Shown in pieces: positions 1 to 10,254 of a stretch of DNA of 64,000 nt. The DNA comes from Hypomyces perniciosus (Eukaryota; Ascomycota; Sordariomycetes; Hypocreales; Hypocreaceae). The translations under genes and the position numbers were made by a program. Below the pieces are notes generated by a model. That model made no database searches and was not told the origin of the DNA. It saw nothing but the letters and a program-made list of their open reading frames with translations. The stretch covers positions 3,100,001 through 3,164,000 of the forward strand of contig SPDT01000004.1 of assembly GCA_008477525.1 (NCBI GenBank), in the 5' to 3' direction. Positions within the stretch are counted from its first letter, which is position 1. Each line of letters opens with the position of its first letter.

Positions 1-1738
1 AGACGCTTTCCACGTCGCACCCCTCCCGATCATTTGGTGATCACCTAAAACCAACCTCACCATCTTCCCTCCCTCACCTCAGTCGGCCACCTCAGCGTTG
101 TCGTTACCCTCAGAGTCTATGTTCTCTCAAACCGAAGCTCCTCGGCATAGATGCGCCAACGGAACCCAAATTCCATCCAGCCAGCGGCAAATGAGCCTTT
201 GGTCGATCCAGGCCTCCTTAGCAGGCTGCGACCGGCAGCCACTGACGCCCTGACGGACCAAATATGTCCCAGGTGACAGATTGTCTGAGATCAGGTTGAG
301 AACTGCTGATACACGAACTGGTGCTGGCGATGTCTTGAACAGCCCTAGCACCCCTCCTCGTGCGGAACGATATGGTACGGTCGTCCCCTCGCTGGGCATT
401 CTCTAAGACTCATGTGGGTCGGTCAGCCATTTAGGTTGGTTGTGTATGCCATGAGGATATAGAAGTGCAGCGAGAGACCAAGCGACAGCAGTGGACGTTG
501 GACACTTCCAACCAACTCAGGACGCCGGATGTGACGGTGCTAAGACTAAGCAACTGGCCACGGAGACCAAACTCGCGAAGCGTGAGGCTGACTGACGGCA
601 CACAGTTCATCATGTGGATGGTTGGCCGAGTGAGGCGAGCTGAGAAGAACCGCATCCTTGGGGGGAATGTCCGGCCTTAGCCGTCAGAAGTTCCCAGCGG
701 AACAGATGCGGACGGCTTCGCAACAGAGCAGCTATAGACACCATGCTGCGCAGCCCTCTGATATATAAGGCTTCTGCTCTCCCACACTACTCGGGACAAA
801 ACTTGTCAACGACGTTTTCCATCCTTCCTAACGATTCTACATCCTTTGATCTACAAAGTCGCGTACGGCAGCGCTACAGCACCTTTAGTGGCCTCTCACC
901 AGAAGGCTCTTCAATTCCTCATTGAGGCATACAGAGACGGTCTTTCTTTCACTGAAAAAATCACGAGATAGAGGCATTCACCGCCACAGCAGCGGCAGCC
1001 TCCTCGACTGTTACGGACCTTCTCACAGTATATTGTTATGGCGACACGAAGGGTGCGAGACTACCAGCTGGCTGACCGAGCGTGGATTCCGGATGACGTG
1101 ATGGAAATCACATCCGATTCTGAGACTGACATGGAGGACGAAGACGAACTCAACGAGAATGACGAGCCATGAGGGTCCCTGGGGCATGATCCGCATCCTG
1201 ACGACTCGCTGCCTTCCATCTGGCTATTGCGGCTGCTATTGCTGATACCCGGCGAGGTCTCAGGCAGAATAGAGGTGAGTAGATTCAAGGCGGGCTTGAG
1301 GATACGTCAAAGGCCACCAACATGCTAGAGATCCCAATCAAGACGCTTGACGATGTCGAAAATGCTGATGACCCCGATGACTCGGTCAATCAACATAATC
1401 GACCAGCTGCGATCCGCCTTGCTCCAGCACCAAGCACTTCTACTAGTGCGAGGCCAACCCTGAAACCTTCGATACAGTCTGCACCTGTCTCATCTTTAGA
1501 CAATGAAGTGCTGTAGAGTCAATGTGCGGATACTTTCAGTCAACTCGATTTCGTCTCGAGTTAAGGGCTAAGCAGTGTCAATATCTTTTGCATTGGCATG
1601 GCCGTCCGTCTATGGAAGATACTTGGGTAAGCAAGACACTTTTAAGTCCGCAGCTCTTGGAAAGGGTAAGTGCAGGCAGCTTGGATGTTGCTTGTGCTTG
1701 AAAGCCCAGTCGGGCGCCCCAAGATTGATAACTAGGTC
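1..1738. other. No recognised gene; normal-composition flank
   Basis: Several short open frames occur on both strands here, but none has a recognisable domain and none is clearly favoured over its overlaps. The most gene-like piece is an ATG at 1038 on the + strand that opens 44 codons with a very acidic C-terminal half (a run rich in D and E) and stops at about 1172. It could be a first exon or the remnant of a longer protein. A TATA-like string lies at about 760-769, upstream of a 60-codon frame that starts at 743 and overlaps it, so it cannot serve that frame. I cannot support a product for any of these. Confidence 0.4.
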
Positions 1739-1740
1739 TA

Positions 1741-2217
1741 CGAAGGTTGGGGACGAAAGACCTGGGTCAGTTCACAACTGGCAGCACCCCTGCTCTACAG
1801 TATTAACTTGCTAGCTTCTATACTGTATTTTCCTTACAATACAATGCTAAATCTCTATCAGTAATACTTCATAAAACAATAACTTTTAACACAAATTGAG
1901 AATACTGTCCTCAAAAATAAAGCCAACCATAATTACTGAGAAAGATTCCTATGCTAGTAACAGTAAATAGTAATAGCGGCAGTGATGGTGGCGGCAATAG
2001 CGATTAGAAAGAGAATAATAAGCCTGAGCCTTAAGGATTTAAATGTCTGCTAAGGGACAGAGCTACAGCGAGCTTTATAGGGGAATATGCCTTGTTCTAG
2101 TGGGTTATAGCAGGATTAGTTGACTTTGGTAGGTAAGGGAGTAGATCAACTCTTATACTGTGTGGCAGGGGTGCCGCCAGTTGCAAAGTGACCCAGGTCT
2201 TTCGTCCTCAACCTTCG
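1741..2217. mobile_element. 477-bp MITE with ~70-bp terminal inverted repeats and TA duplication
   Basis: The first ~70 bases, starting CGAAGGTTGGGGACGAAAGA, are matched in inverted orientation by the last ~70 bases of the element, with only about a dozen differences. The element is flanked by TA on both sides (1739-1740 and 2218-2219), the target duplication typical of Tc1/mariner-type transposition. The middle (about 1811-2145) is AT-rich and has no coding capacity, so this is a non-autonomous, MITE-like element that would depend on a transposase made elsewhere. The long repeats would fold the strand into a hairpin. Family assignment rests only on the TA duplication. Confidence 0.85.
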
Positions 2218-2219
2218 TA

Positions 2220-2710
2220 CATATCATGCTTTGCATGAATCCTAGCATCTAGGTGACTCTGTCTCAGTCTTAAAGGTATGCTGCACTAATAACGCTGAGA
2301 TATTCACCTTGCCCACAGTGCCGATGGAGAAAACGCATTTAGAAATAAAGTCCGCCGGGTTGTGAAGATGCATTTGCAATTCCTGTGTTCCACGCAGGCT
2401 TCGACTGAGGTCAAAAGAGGGGCTTGGGCCGACCGTTTTTGAAGAACCACTTATCACACACATGAGGCCTGGCAAGGGTGAAGTTGCTGGTTTATTGCTG
2501 TCACTGGACACGTCTCATACCTAACAATTCTTATTATTACTTGACTACCTAACTAGTTAAAGGGAATAACAGCGAACGATAGCGATTAAGGCCCCGGTCT
2601 TACGCTGGCCAGCGATATTAACTGGACAGTCTTCGGGGCAGCCCCGTAGAATATATGATTGGCCACCTGTTTAGTGGCATGACGGCGACGTCGAGAGACG
2701 GATTGCCCTT
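2220..2710. other. Intergenic stretch without recognised gene
   Basis: An 89-codon open frame lies on the minus strand (2242-2511). It has no signal peptide, domain or family resemblance that I can see, and it starts next to the MITE end, so I do not call it a gene. At about 2632-2648 a short GC-rich inverted repeat (CGGGGCAGCCCCG) lies just downstream of the stop of the Vps62-like gene. It could affect 3' end formation, but nothing else supports that. Confidence 0.35.
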
Positions 2711-3949
2711 TCACAAATGCTCTGCTGCCACCTCAAAGTTCTTGGGGAGTTCACATCCGCTGAAATACACATCATCATTAGCGGTGATCTCGACTTGAAC
2801 CAAGACATGGGTTCCATCCGAACGCATCGCTTTCAGCCAGATGTGTTTGGAAAACAAGACGGTAGCGTGGTGAGCCAGAACCTCGAACGTCTCCTCCACC
2901 GTCCTCTCAATGTACTCGGTGAATGAGGAAGAAGTGGAATAGGTGAACTGGTAGTTGAGGCTAATTCCAAAATTGGCAAAGCCAATGCCGCCCGAGGCTG
3001 AGACCTCGACGCCGGCGCTGTGTGTCATCTCCTCCTTTTGCGTAGTGGATATGCCGTATTTAATCGTCTGCTTGCGATTGAAAGGGCCCGCAGAGCCGTT
3101 CACCCAGACGCCCTCTGCGAACCAGGCAATGGATCTGCCAACAGAGCAGAAGGGATTGCGGATATTATCGAGGCTCCGCTGGTCCGTGGGAGAGAAGAAG
3201 GCCACAAACGGCAACAAGACGGTGCACTGCTCTAGGTGAGAGAACTGGTCCCCTTGGCTAGGGATGGTATTTGCCGTTATCTGTGGCACTGCGGCTTCAA
3301 ACTTCTTGAAGTCCTTCGGGATAGGCAGTGCGAGAACCCAGGCCAGGTTGATGTCAGGCCTAGAGTAGCTCTGATGAGCCCGGAACGCATCCACCCTGAC
3401 GGGAATATTTTGGCCGCCAGTGACGCCGATAGAATCTGGGATCACCTCCCAGCAGGAGACATCCTTTTCACACCCTGATTTCTTATCGTCCCAAAAGCTG
3501 TTCGGCTCGTACCTGGCCTCCCTGACGAGGTCCCTTCTCACGCACCAGATCCTGTCCACACTGGGCATATTCCAGTTGCCCTGGGCGACATCACCCAACG
3601 ACACATAACCGCTCGGCGGGACGGGCCTCCAGAAAGACCCATCATGTTTTCCACCACTTTTCTTATCGGTCCAGATCTGCGTGTATCCAGTAGGGGCAGC
3701 AACAGCTGGCTTGCCCCCATCCGGAGGCTTGTTCGGGTTCGCTCCCACTAAGACGGTGGCTCTCTTGCCGTTGATGTCACTGTAGTTACCGATGCCGACA
3801 TTGCCCACGGCACGCATGGTTCCCTGGGACTTTGGTTGCCAGAAGGTGCTGTCTCTCGTCGCCCCGCTGCCAACGTCACTCCAGACCCAGTCATAGGCAG
3901 AAGTCAAGGTCACCCGGAGGTCGCCATAGTCACGGGTCTGGTTTGTCAT
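2711..3949 (-). CDS. Vps62-like repeat protein with beta-rich C-terminal half
   Basis: Uninterrupted 412-codon frame. I place the start at the ATG at 3949, which has A at -3; the frame extends a few codons further but without an ATG. The N-terminal half carries three copies of a motif of the form W-x-D-x-x-S-G-x(4)-D-x-S-x-W: around residues 19-37 (WSDVGSGATRDSTFW), 89-107 (WTDKKSGGKHDGSFW) and roughly 145-165 (WDDKKSGCEKDVSCW). The second is followed by a GYVSLGDVAQGN segment. This arrangement matches the Vps62/DUF946 family of fungi and plants, whose biochemical role is poorly known. The C-terminal half (about 200-412) is rich in Ser, Thr, Gly and beta-forming residues, including an alternating stretch around GISLNYQFTYSTSS. 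Such a region resembles aerolysin-like or crystal-toxin-like pore-forming folds, and some fungal homologues carry that annotation, but this is inference. No signal peptide or clear membrane helix is seen. It is a stand-alone gene with a TATA-like element about 120 bp upstream. Confidence 0.8.
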   Translation of the reverse strand: MTNQTRDYGDLRVTLTSAYDWVWSDVGSGATRDSTFWQPKSQGTMRAVGNVGIGNYSDINGKRATVLVGANPNKPPDGGKPAVAAPTGYTQIWTDKKSGGKHDGSFWRPVPPSGYVSLGDVAQGNWNMPSVDRIWCVRRDLVREARYEPNSFWDDKKSGCEKDVSCWEVIPDSIGVTGGQNIPVRVDAFRAHQSYSRPDINLAWVLALPIPKDFKKFEAAVPQITANTIPSQGDQFSHLEQCTVLLPFVAFFSPTDQRSLDNIRNPFCSVGRSIAWFAEGVWVNGSAGPFNRKQTIKYGISTTQKEEMTHSAGVEVSASGGIGFANFGISLNYQFTYSTSSSFTEYIERTVEETFEVLAHHATVLFSKHIWLKAMRSDGTHVLVQVEITANDDVYFSGCELPKNFEVAAEHL

Positions 3950-4064
3950 GTTGGTCAATGATCTGAAGTAAGATAAAAAGATGGTCTGTTTGAGAGTTGA
4001 TCGGGAGTCTGTTGGCTGTTGTGTTTGCTAATGACAATGGGACTTGGATGTGGCAGCTCACCAC

Positions 4065-4075
4065 GTATTTATATA
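4065..4075 (-). promoter_or_regulatory. Probable TATA box of the Vps62-like gene
   Basis: On the minus strand the sequence reads TATATAAATAC, about 115-125 bp upstream of the ATG at 3949, a normal position for a fungal core promoter with a moderate 5' leader. It sits beside a short TATATGTGTGTATATA alternating stretch. No other promoter element is asserted. Confidence 0.45.
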
Positions 4076-6239
4076 CACACATATATGTGTGGATGTACGT
4101 ACTTCATTGTGTGTTTCTCGGCGTATCACTTATTGGGCCTACTGGATGACACGTAAAAGTGACCCTGAGATGTGCCATTGCATTAGTCTCTTCTGGCTTC
4201 TTCGCTCAAGTTATTGCCCTATTCACTGATGTAACATCGAACACCCGAGTCCTCCGACCATCTTCGCCTGGCCTTGTTGCACAACATATCGTTAATACTC
4301 ATACATCTCCTGCTATAATCATGCTGTTGTCACCATCCCCGATATTGAGTGCCCGGGGCTGTGCGATGCATCAAGAGACACAGGAGCCACCATGCATGCA
4401 CCTATATGCCCCGTAATAACTCGCTTGCATCAACTGTAGCATAATTCCTACAGGATCTCTAAAACTGGCAAGGTTTAGAGTCGGTTAGCTTATGCAGCTC
4501 ATCTACAAGATCAGTCCCTGGTGTGGGCCACACGAACTGCATAATCTCGGACCTAACTACGAAGTACGATCCAGCGAATATTGCAGAACCTGTCAGTCAA
4601 TGGCCAATAGTACTACTATCACCGGCTAGATCCGCGTGGCAGTTCCAGGTTTTTCTCCACCCGTGCCGTGCCGTGCCACACCTATCTGTGCCGTGTTATA
4701 CCCGTATGGCTTCCGTCATGTTCAATTTACCATCGTCTGTATAATGTATTGAGTGGCGAAATGTCGACACAGCAAATATGCAGCAAACCCTCCTCATTTA
4801 CCTGCACTTCGGCGGTCGAATGGCCGCCACAATTCGTCAACCCTTTCCCACCTCAACTGGACTGCATCACAAACTCAACTTTACATCACCAGTCCATCTT
4901 GTTGCATGTGCCAAGTCACTCATCTCAGCCGTGGCCTTCATCGATGGGAGGACCATGTAGGCATTGCTCCCGAGGTCACACATACCAAGCCACCAATAAT
5001 CCGTATACAGATTAATGCAGAGGATATGTGGCTGGCTGGAAAGCGAGGGGGCTTGAGATGTACTCGTATCTCCGTGCATCTACTTCCAGCAGGCATCATC
5101 GGGCCTATTTTTGAGCAGGCCACTACAGCGACCTCGGGCTACGCGTACCAACGTATGTAGAAAGCATTCGCAGCCAAACTGTGGATACGAGAGGTTTACT
5201 TCGTACTTCGTACAGTCAGTTAATAAGATGCAGTCTCGACGTTTATAATTGCAATGCAGACTGCAGTACTACGTATGGAGTAGTATTGCATATACGATGG
5301 AGTACTCCGTATGCAATGCAGGAAAAATTAATGGGTTGAATGCGTACGAAGTACTTCGCAATAAAGCCGAGGATATGTGGCTGGCCAAAAAGCGGATGGC
5401 TGGAGATGGAGGGATGTCTGTGTCTTTACCCGGCCCTATCACACTCTGAGCAATTCGTATCAATCTCACCACCCTCCCACAATGTGCCATCAAAGATAGG
5501 ATTGGATTGAGGTGTAGCAATTGTTCTCGCGAGGCCATAGAGATAGAAGCATGCAGTGTTCAACCATTAGCTCTCTTCATGCGGAATACGATACATCAAA
5601 CGTGCAAGTGTACCTTTACCCTCGGCTTAGAGTCCCTGTTACACCTTGGGTAGCTATAGCAACTCGATGATCCTGTGACCCGGACAGTGCCGATGACCGC
5701 GAGGTGTTCTATGGCGCAGTTGAAGGCAGTCGAAGGCAGTCGTGACCGACGGCCATTCCAGTCTCCCGCAGTGCAGGGTTTGGTGTTAACCTCGGCGGCA
5801 GGCTGTCTAGTTGTAAGAACCGGTTTCCGTAGTGCCGGACTCGGATTTGGTCCCAGTTCCAGTAGCAGAAGTCAACTACGTAGCAGTACCACTCAGATTA
5901 GCAGAGTTCGTTTCCGTGTCAGTCGCGGAGACAGGTTGAGTGGGCATCGATATCTCGGTTGGGGCGGCCATTGGTCGTAGTATCCGGCAGGCAATCCCGC
6001 ATTCGCGCGAGTCTGCTCGTGAAAGACAGCCTTCGAGTCCACCACAATCTAGACCAGCGGCTGAGCCAGCTCTTGAGCCACTTCAACAAGAAGGACATGC
6101 CGCTGCCGGTTTATAAGGTCCTACCATTGTATCGTATACCAACAAAGTTTGTCGTATTGGAGCAAACCCCGCGCCGGTGAAGAATGTTGCACATTAAAAG
6201 CAATGCGATGCACAACACTATCAACAATTGACCTTTACC
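4076..6239. other. Gene-poor stretch with short repeats, no recognised gene
   Basis: Many overlapping short frames occur, none with a recognisable domain. Visible structure: a run of CCGTG units at about 4662-4678; two copies of GAGGATATGTGGCTGGC (around 5023 and 5369) about 345 bp apart with weakly similar flanks; and a cluster of TACGGAGTA / TACTTCGTA-like motifs between about 5200 and 5360. On the minus strand around 5810-5985 a Ser/Thr-rich reading with two stops resembles the linker of a cell-wall protein and may be a decayed gene, but support is weak. Confidence 0.35.
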
Positions 6240-6545
6240 AGTCATTACCTCCCTTCTTTATACCCTTTAACCTTGACTTATTTTAATGACCTTAATAATT
6301 TCAGTTTAATTTATTATTATAGTGGTATTTAAAACTTTATGTATAAGGATTTTTACTTACTAAGAATACTTTAAACTAATCGATATCTTATATATATTAT
6401 TTTTTGCAATATTTATATTTATTTATAAGGATCAAATAGTATTATAAAAATTTAAACTTTATATAATACATTTAATTAAACTATCTATTCAAAGAAGTAT
6501 AATTATATTAATATGTTAAAAAAAGGATGTAAAAAAAAGTAACCC
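6240..6545. repeat. Short AT-rich block, probable decayed repeat
   Basis: About 300 bases of almost pure A/T sequence with sharp edges sit inside otherwise normal-composition DNA, directly downstream of the truncated 3' end of the NLR-type pseudogene. The composition matches the RIP-affected block on the right of the window, so it is probably the relic of an inserted repeat that may have cut off the end of that gene. No element family can be recognised. Confidence 0.5.
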
Positions 6546-8858
6546 TTGCTCTATGCTCGAACATGTCAATTGACTCTTTAATCCGACCGTCTAATACATT
6601 AGGTAGTCATTTGCAAGATCAACCTGGAGATCTAGACGAATAGAGTTATTCTCTGGTAGGCTCTTTGCATGTGATATGATATGTTCAAGGAGCCGAACCG
6701 ATTCTTCGCGTCGTCCAGCGCTCTCAACGCATGCGAAAGTATCCTTGAGACTTCCAGTGATACGCTTCAGCAAATTTACTGCCTCTTCGGGTCGGGATTC
6801 TATCATGTGTACCTTCGCAATTTGCGCTTCCACATCGATTAGAAAGGGGTCGGCTTCGAATAATGTGCCTCGGCATAGCTCGAAATATTTCATGGCATCG
6901 GTGGACTTCAGATCTCTCATTAAAGAAGAGCCAACGTAAAGCAGTAGAGCAGGCGTCTCTCGAATTTTCATCGTTTCGTTTGCTTCGAGACCCTTGATTG
7001 AATTTCGCACGTATTCTCTTTCGAAGTGTCTGTCCCGGGTGTCTTGTTCAGGAAATAAAGTTTCCAGATGGCGTATCGTATCTTGCAATGCTGCAGTGAC
7101 CAGGTCCTCCCCTTTGGCCCATATCCGTATCGCCAAATGCACTAGATGATGCATGTCAAATACATCATCGGCCGAGTCACTGTTGAGAAATGCGTATCCA
7201 AGTAAGGTGCCAATTGCATTCACCAGCCCCTTTTCCGTCCCTCTAGTAGGAAGTATATCTCGAGGTATTCCCTTTGGCTCGATGCAAGATATGAACAACA
7301 AGAGATCAACAGCAATAGGATCGACCTTTCTTATCCGATAGAAAGATACATGCCGTCGCCACGGCATTCTGAGCTTCTGAGCACAGATTGTTGTCGGGGA
7401 ATTGTCTGCTCATCGGACTGATGAGGTCCTGCTCAGTGGCTCGCAGTAGCGCAAGGTACTTGTCGATGGAAATTCCATTGCTTTTCATATAAGCTGCTGC
7501 CTGCGAGATGGCCAACGGCAGGTAGGCGAACTCTTCCAAGAGAATTCTCAATGCCGTATCATTACCGTTCAAATCCTGTTGGCCCAGAATCTTCTCTGGA
7601 AGGCATGTAGCTTCCTCGAGACTCATCTTCTCAAGCTGGAGTACGTTATCTTCTGCGACTGCCAAGGCCACGCGACTGAAGCGAGTGGTGAACAAGAGGA
7701 GTCCATCATCGCTTTTGGGAAGATGTTGCCGCAAAGCATTGGGCATCTCTGCAGAGCTCAATATCGGATTCATGTCATCTAAATTGTCGGCAATGATGAG
7801 TCATTTTCCTGCATCGCCAGAACTCAGATGCCTTTGTACCACCTTCTTTGGGTCATCTTTCTCTGGTACTTGGATGGAAAGTTTATTTCCGAATTCTCTG
7901 TATCCTCTCTCGAAGCTCTCCATTTTATATGCAGGCAACCAGAAGACTAAGTAGTCTGGCATGCGACAGCGACTCGTTGGGTCTCATCTTGCTTGAAGAG
8001 CATATGTTGAAGAGTCTGAATGGTCACAGTTCGTTCCACAAAGTTCTCATTTCTCTGGAACGGGATGTTGTGAAATTTGTGGCCTACCGGACCTGTTAGT
8101 CCTGATTCTAGGTAGCATGGTATTCCCAACACTTGCCTCCATCCGCTTGACGATACGCCTCGGTGTATTGCACTGGAATGGCCTTTGCGGTGGAAGCTAC
8201 TGTTGCTGCCGCGAAATGCTGCCAACCTTTGTTTTTGTGAGAATCAGCGTATTCACAAACTCCCTTGACCATGATGCACGGCAATTGCTCCTACACACCA
8301 GCAGATTCCTTCTCGAACGCAATGGCATATGTATCTCTGGCAATCCTGTTGCGATCTGAAGCGTATTTCAACACTAGATCCCATGAAGCCACAGTACCTA
8401 AATGTATTGCAGGCTGTTGGACCATGTCGCCCTCATCCCTAGTTTTGGCCTGAAGCCTTGTCTTTAGGTCAAGGTATTTTTTATTCGCACCTGAGGTCAG
8501 TGTAAGATGATACGAGCGTATAATCGCACACAGGGTCTGAATCGCTCCTCCAGTCACTGCATATGCAAGTGGGCGATGTTTGGTGTTTGTGACGGTAGGT
8601 TGCTTTGCATAGCTTGTCTTCCGTGGCGCCAGGGTATCTGTATTGGGTTGGATACTCTTTTCCAGCAGCATGAGTTTGCAGTTCTTTTAAAAACGATGCG
8701 GTCTGTTGCTCCAGATTCTGGAGACAAGAGACTGTATCTAATGGCGCAAGAAGGTTTAGGAGCTCTTGACTCAGATTCCCGAGGCGATCCGCAACGTCAT
8801 CCTTGCGAGCAAACCTGTCTGGATATTGTCTGCCGAAATTGTGCTGGACAACGGCTGT

Positions 8859-9129
8859 TGTCGGATAACGTGGATTGGTGGAAAATTAGTGGCAGAAGGA
8901 AACGCGAAGGATATTGCCTATGGGAACACTAGGAGGATCTAAGAGAGCGGCTAAGAAGAACGCGTCGCGTTCTTCTAGCACTATAAATTGGCTGGCCGGG
9001 AAACTATCAGTGATGAGGGACATGGTCCCAAAAAGACATCAGCCGGAGAGATGAATAGAGATGGAATTCCGGTGCCATTTGATCCCTATAAAGTGAGATG
9101 ACTGCTGACTACACGATCCGCTATACGCG
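8859..9129. mobile_element. ~271-bp insertion inside the PNP_UDP domain
   Basis: The PNP_UDP reading is interrupted after DVVVSTAV (about 9130) and resumes at AVVQHNFGRQ (about 8858). The two edges share an imperfect 8-bp direct repeat (ACGGCTGT at 8851-8858, ACAGCTGT at 9130-9137), compatible with an 8-bp target duplication such as hAT elements make. The ends contain CGGAT in inverted orientation but no clean long inverted repeat. A perfect 23-bp palindrome lies inside. No coding capacity. The insertion is well supported by the protein reading; the element class is a guess. Confidence 0.6.
8954..8976. repeat. Perfect 23-bp palindrome
   Basis: The arms AGAAGAACGCG and CGCGTTCTTCT are exact reverse complements around a single central T at 8965. 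It lies within the ~271-bp insertion of the NLR-type pseudogene and could be a hairpin or a dimeric protein binding site of the parent transposon. Confidence 0.8.
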
Positions 9130-9488
9130 ACAGCTGTGCTGACAACCACATCGTCAAGCAGGATTTCTCTGTCATTCTGGCCATGGGGCAAAACTCCACA
9201 AACCCCCATGAGAACCACCAGACGCAGGTTAACGAAGCTGAAGCGAAGGCTGGCCGCTGCACTGGCCGCGCTGACCTCGCCCATACGGGGCAAGAGAGTC
9301 AGGACAACATTGCAATTGCCAACACGGCCAGTCGTATAGCTGTTCCAGTCACCGTCCGCTCTCCCATACGGAGTTGGGCCTTTGTTCCAGACATCATGAA
9401 AGATCAGATGGATGGCGTCGTACTCGAGAGGCAAGACGTAAATGATAGCAACCATGAACTCGCTACGGTGCGAAGGTCGCACCATCAT

Positions 9489-10134
9489 GTAGATTTAGGA
9501 TGGAAAGTTCGTATTACCCAATACCCGTAGTGATATACTGTCACTTCTTTGACATTCTACATCACTCTAACTTCCTGCTATGTACAAACCTTGCACACAC
9601 ATGAAGAGGTCAAGGAGATCAGATGGAAGGGTAGGTGGAAATGAGTAGAGTCCCCCTCACCTTCAATCTGATGAATCTCCGTACTCTGTAGACCACTCGG
9701 CAATATGACACTCCACCTACTCAACTGGCTTCTACGACTAGTGCTCGCGGCTGTTATGTATCCGTGAAACGGCGATCTATTCAGAACGGTCCGCCCTTCG
9801 CGTCGCGCTGTAGAAAAAAAGATTGCTAAAAGATTTATTATCTGAGACCCCTTGACAGGGAAAACTCATTCGTGAGTGATCTTCTATCAGCTGAAGCGAT
9901 GTTGATAAGCACGAGGAGCTGCTTCACATTTTAGGTTGGATGGGAGAGCGTCTGGCCCTTATCGGGCATCAATCACCTGTCCAAATGATTTAGAAATCTT
10001 CCCAAAATCAGTTCGCTCACAACTCAATCAAAGGAGGACACACACTACTCACGCCTAGGGCTGGTGATTGGAGATACCTACCTTATTATGCCAACGCTAT
10101 CGCCTAGGTGCCTAAATTCCCCATCTTTTTTCCA
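9489..10134. other. Intergenic stretch without recognised gene
   Basis: This is the upstream flank of the NLR-type pseudogene. I see no coding region, RNA gene or repeat that I can support, apart from a single CTCCGTACTCTG string near 9677 that belongs to the dispersed CCGTA-type motif seen elsewhere in the left part. Confidence 0.4.
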
Positions 10135-10254
10135 CAGTGCCTTGAAAAAAGTAGCGGTAATACCCTATAACATATACAAAAATAGCCATTTTTAGACTCA
10201 TAAACTCAATATATAGGGTTTTGTAGTTTTACCGTTTCTTTTTGCTCCCCACTG
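10135..10254. mobile_element. 120-bp MITE with CAGTG...CACTG ends
   Basis: The left end (CAGTGCCTTGAAAAAAGTAG, then CGGTAATACCCTATA) and the right end read on the other strand (CAGTGGGGAGCAAAAAGAAA, then CGGTAAAAC and CCCTATA) form an imperfect inverted repeat covering most of the element. The right flank is TA; the left flank is CA, which would be a mutated TA. Ends of this type and a TA target are typical of Fot1/pogo-like Tc1-mariner elements, so this is probably a small non-autonomous derivative. Confidence 0.6.

Larger units (their letters stand above)
6591..9488 (-). pseudogene. Broken STAND/NLR-type gene: PNP_UDP + NB-ARC + TPR
   Basis: Read on the minus strand, pieces of three domains follow in the right order but in changing frames. 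A nucleoside-phosphorylase-like (PNP_UDP) domain starts at about 9458 (VAIIYVLPLEYDAI, then NVVLTLLPRMGEVSAASAAA) and resumes at about 8865 (VVQHNFGRQYPDRFARK), then QYRYPGATEDKL and IARDTYAIAFEKESAGV. An NB-ARC domain follows: FVERTVTIQTLQHMLF near 8050, FWLPAYKMESFERGY near 7930, LLLFTTR near 7700 and LPLAISQAAAYM near 7510. Helical, TPR-like repeats end at 6591. Intact family members act as intracellular sensors in non-self recognition and cell death. Damage seen: an inserted element at 8859-9129, several frameshifts (for example near 8470 and 7345), a stop replacing the Trp expected after KESAGV (TAG) and another after SSGDAGK (TGA), and loss of the P-loop. The 3' end stops early against an AT-rich relic. 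It cannot make a full protein. Confidence 0.85.

Noticed and set aside
4668..5160. Several overlapping open frames of 60-135 codons
   Set aside because: They overlap on both strands without a start or domain that favours one; the composition gives chance frames of this size.
5675..6180. Two consecutive + strand frames (101 and 73 codons)
   Set aside because: No domain, low-complexity Ser/Arg content; the minus strand shows an equally weak Ser/Thr-rich reading.
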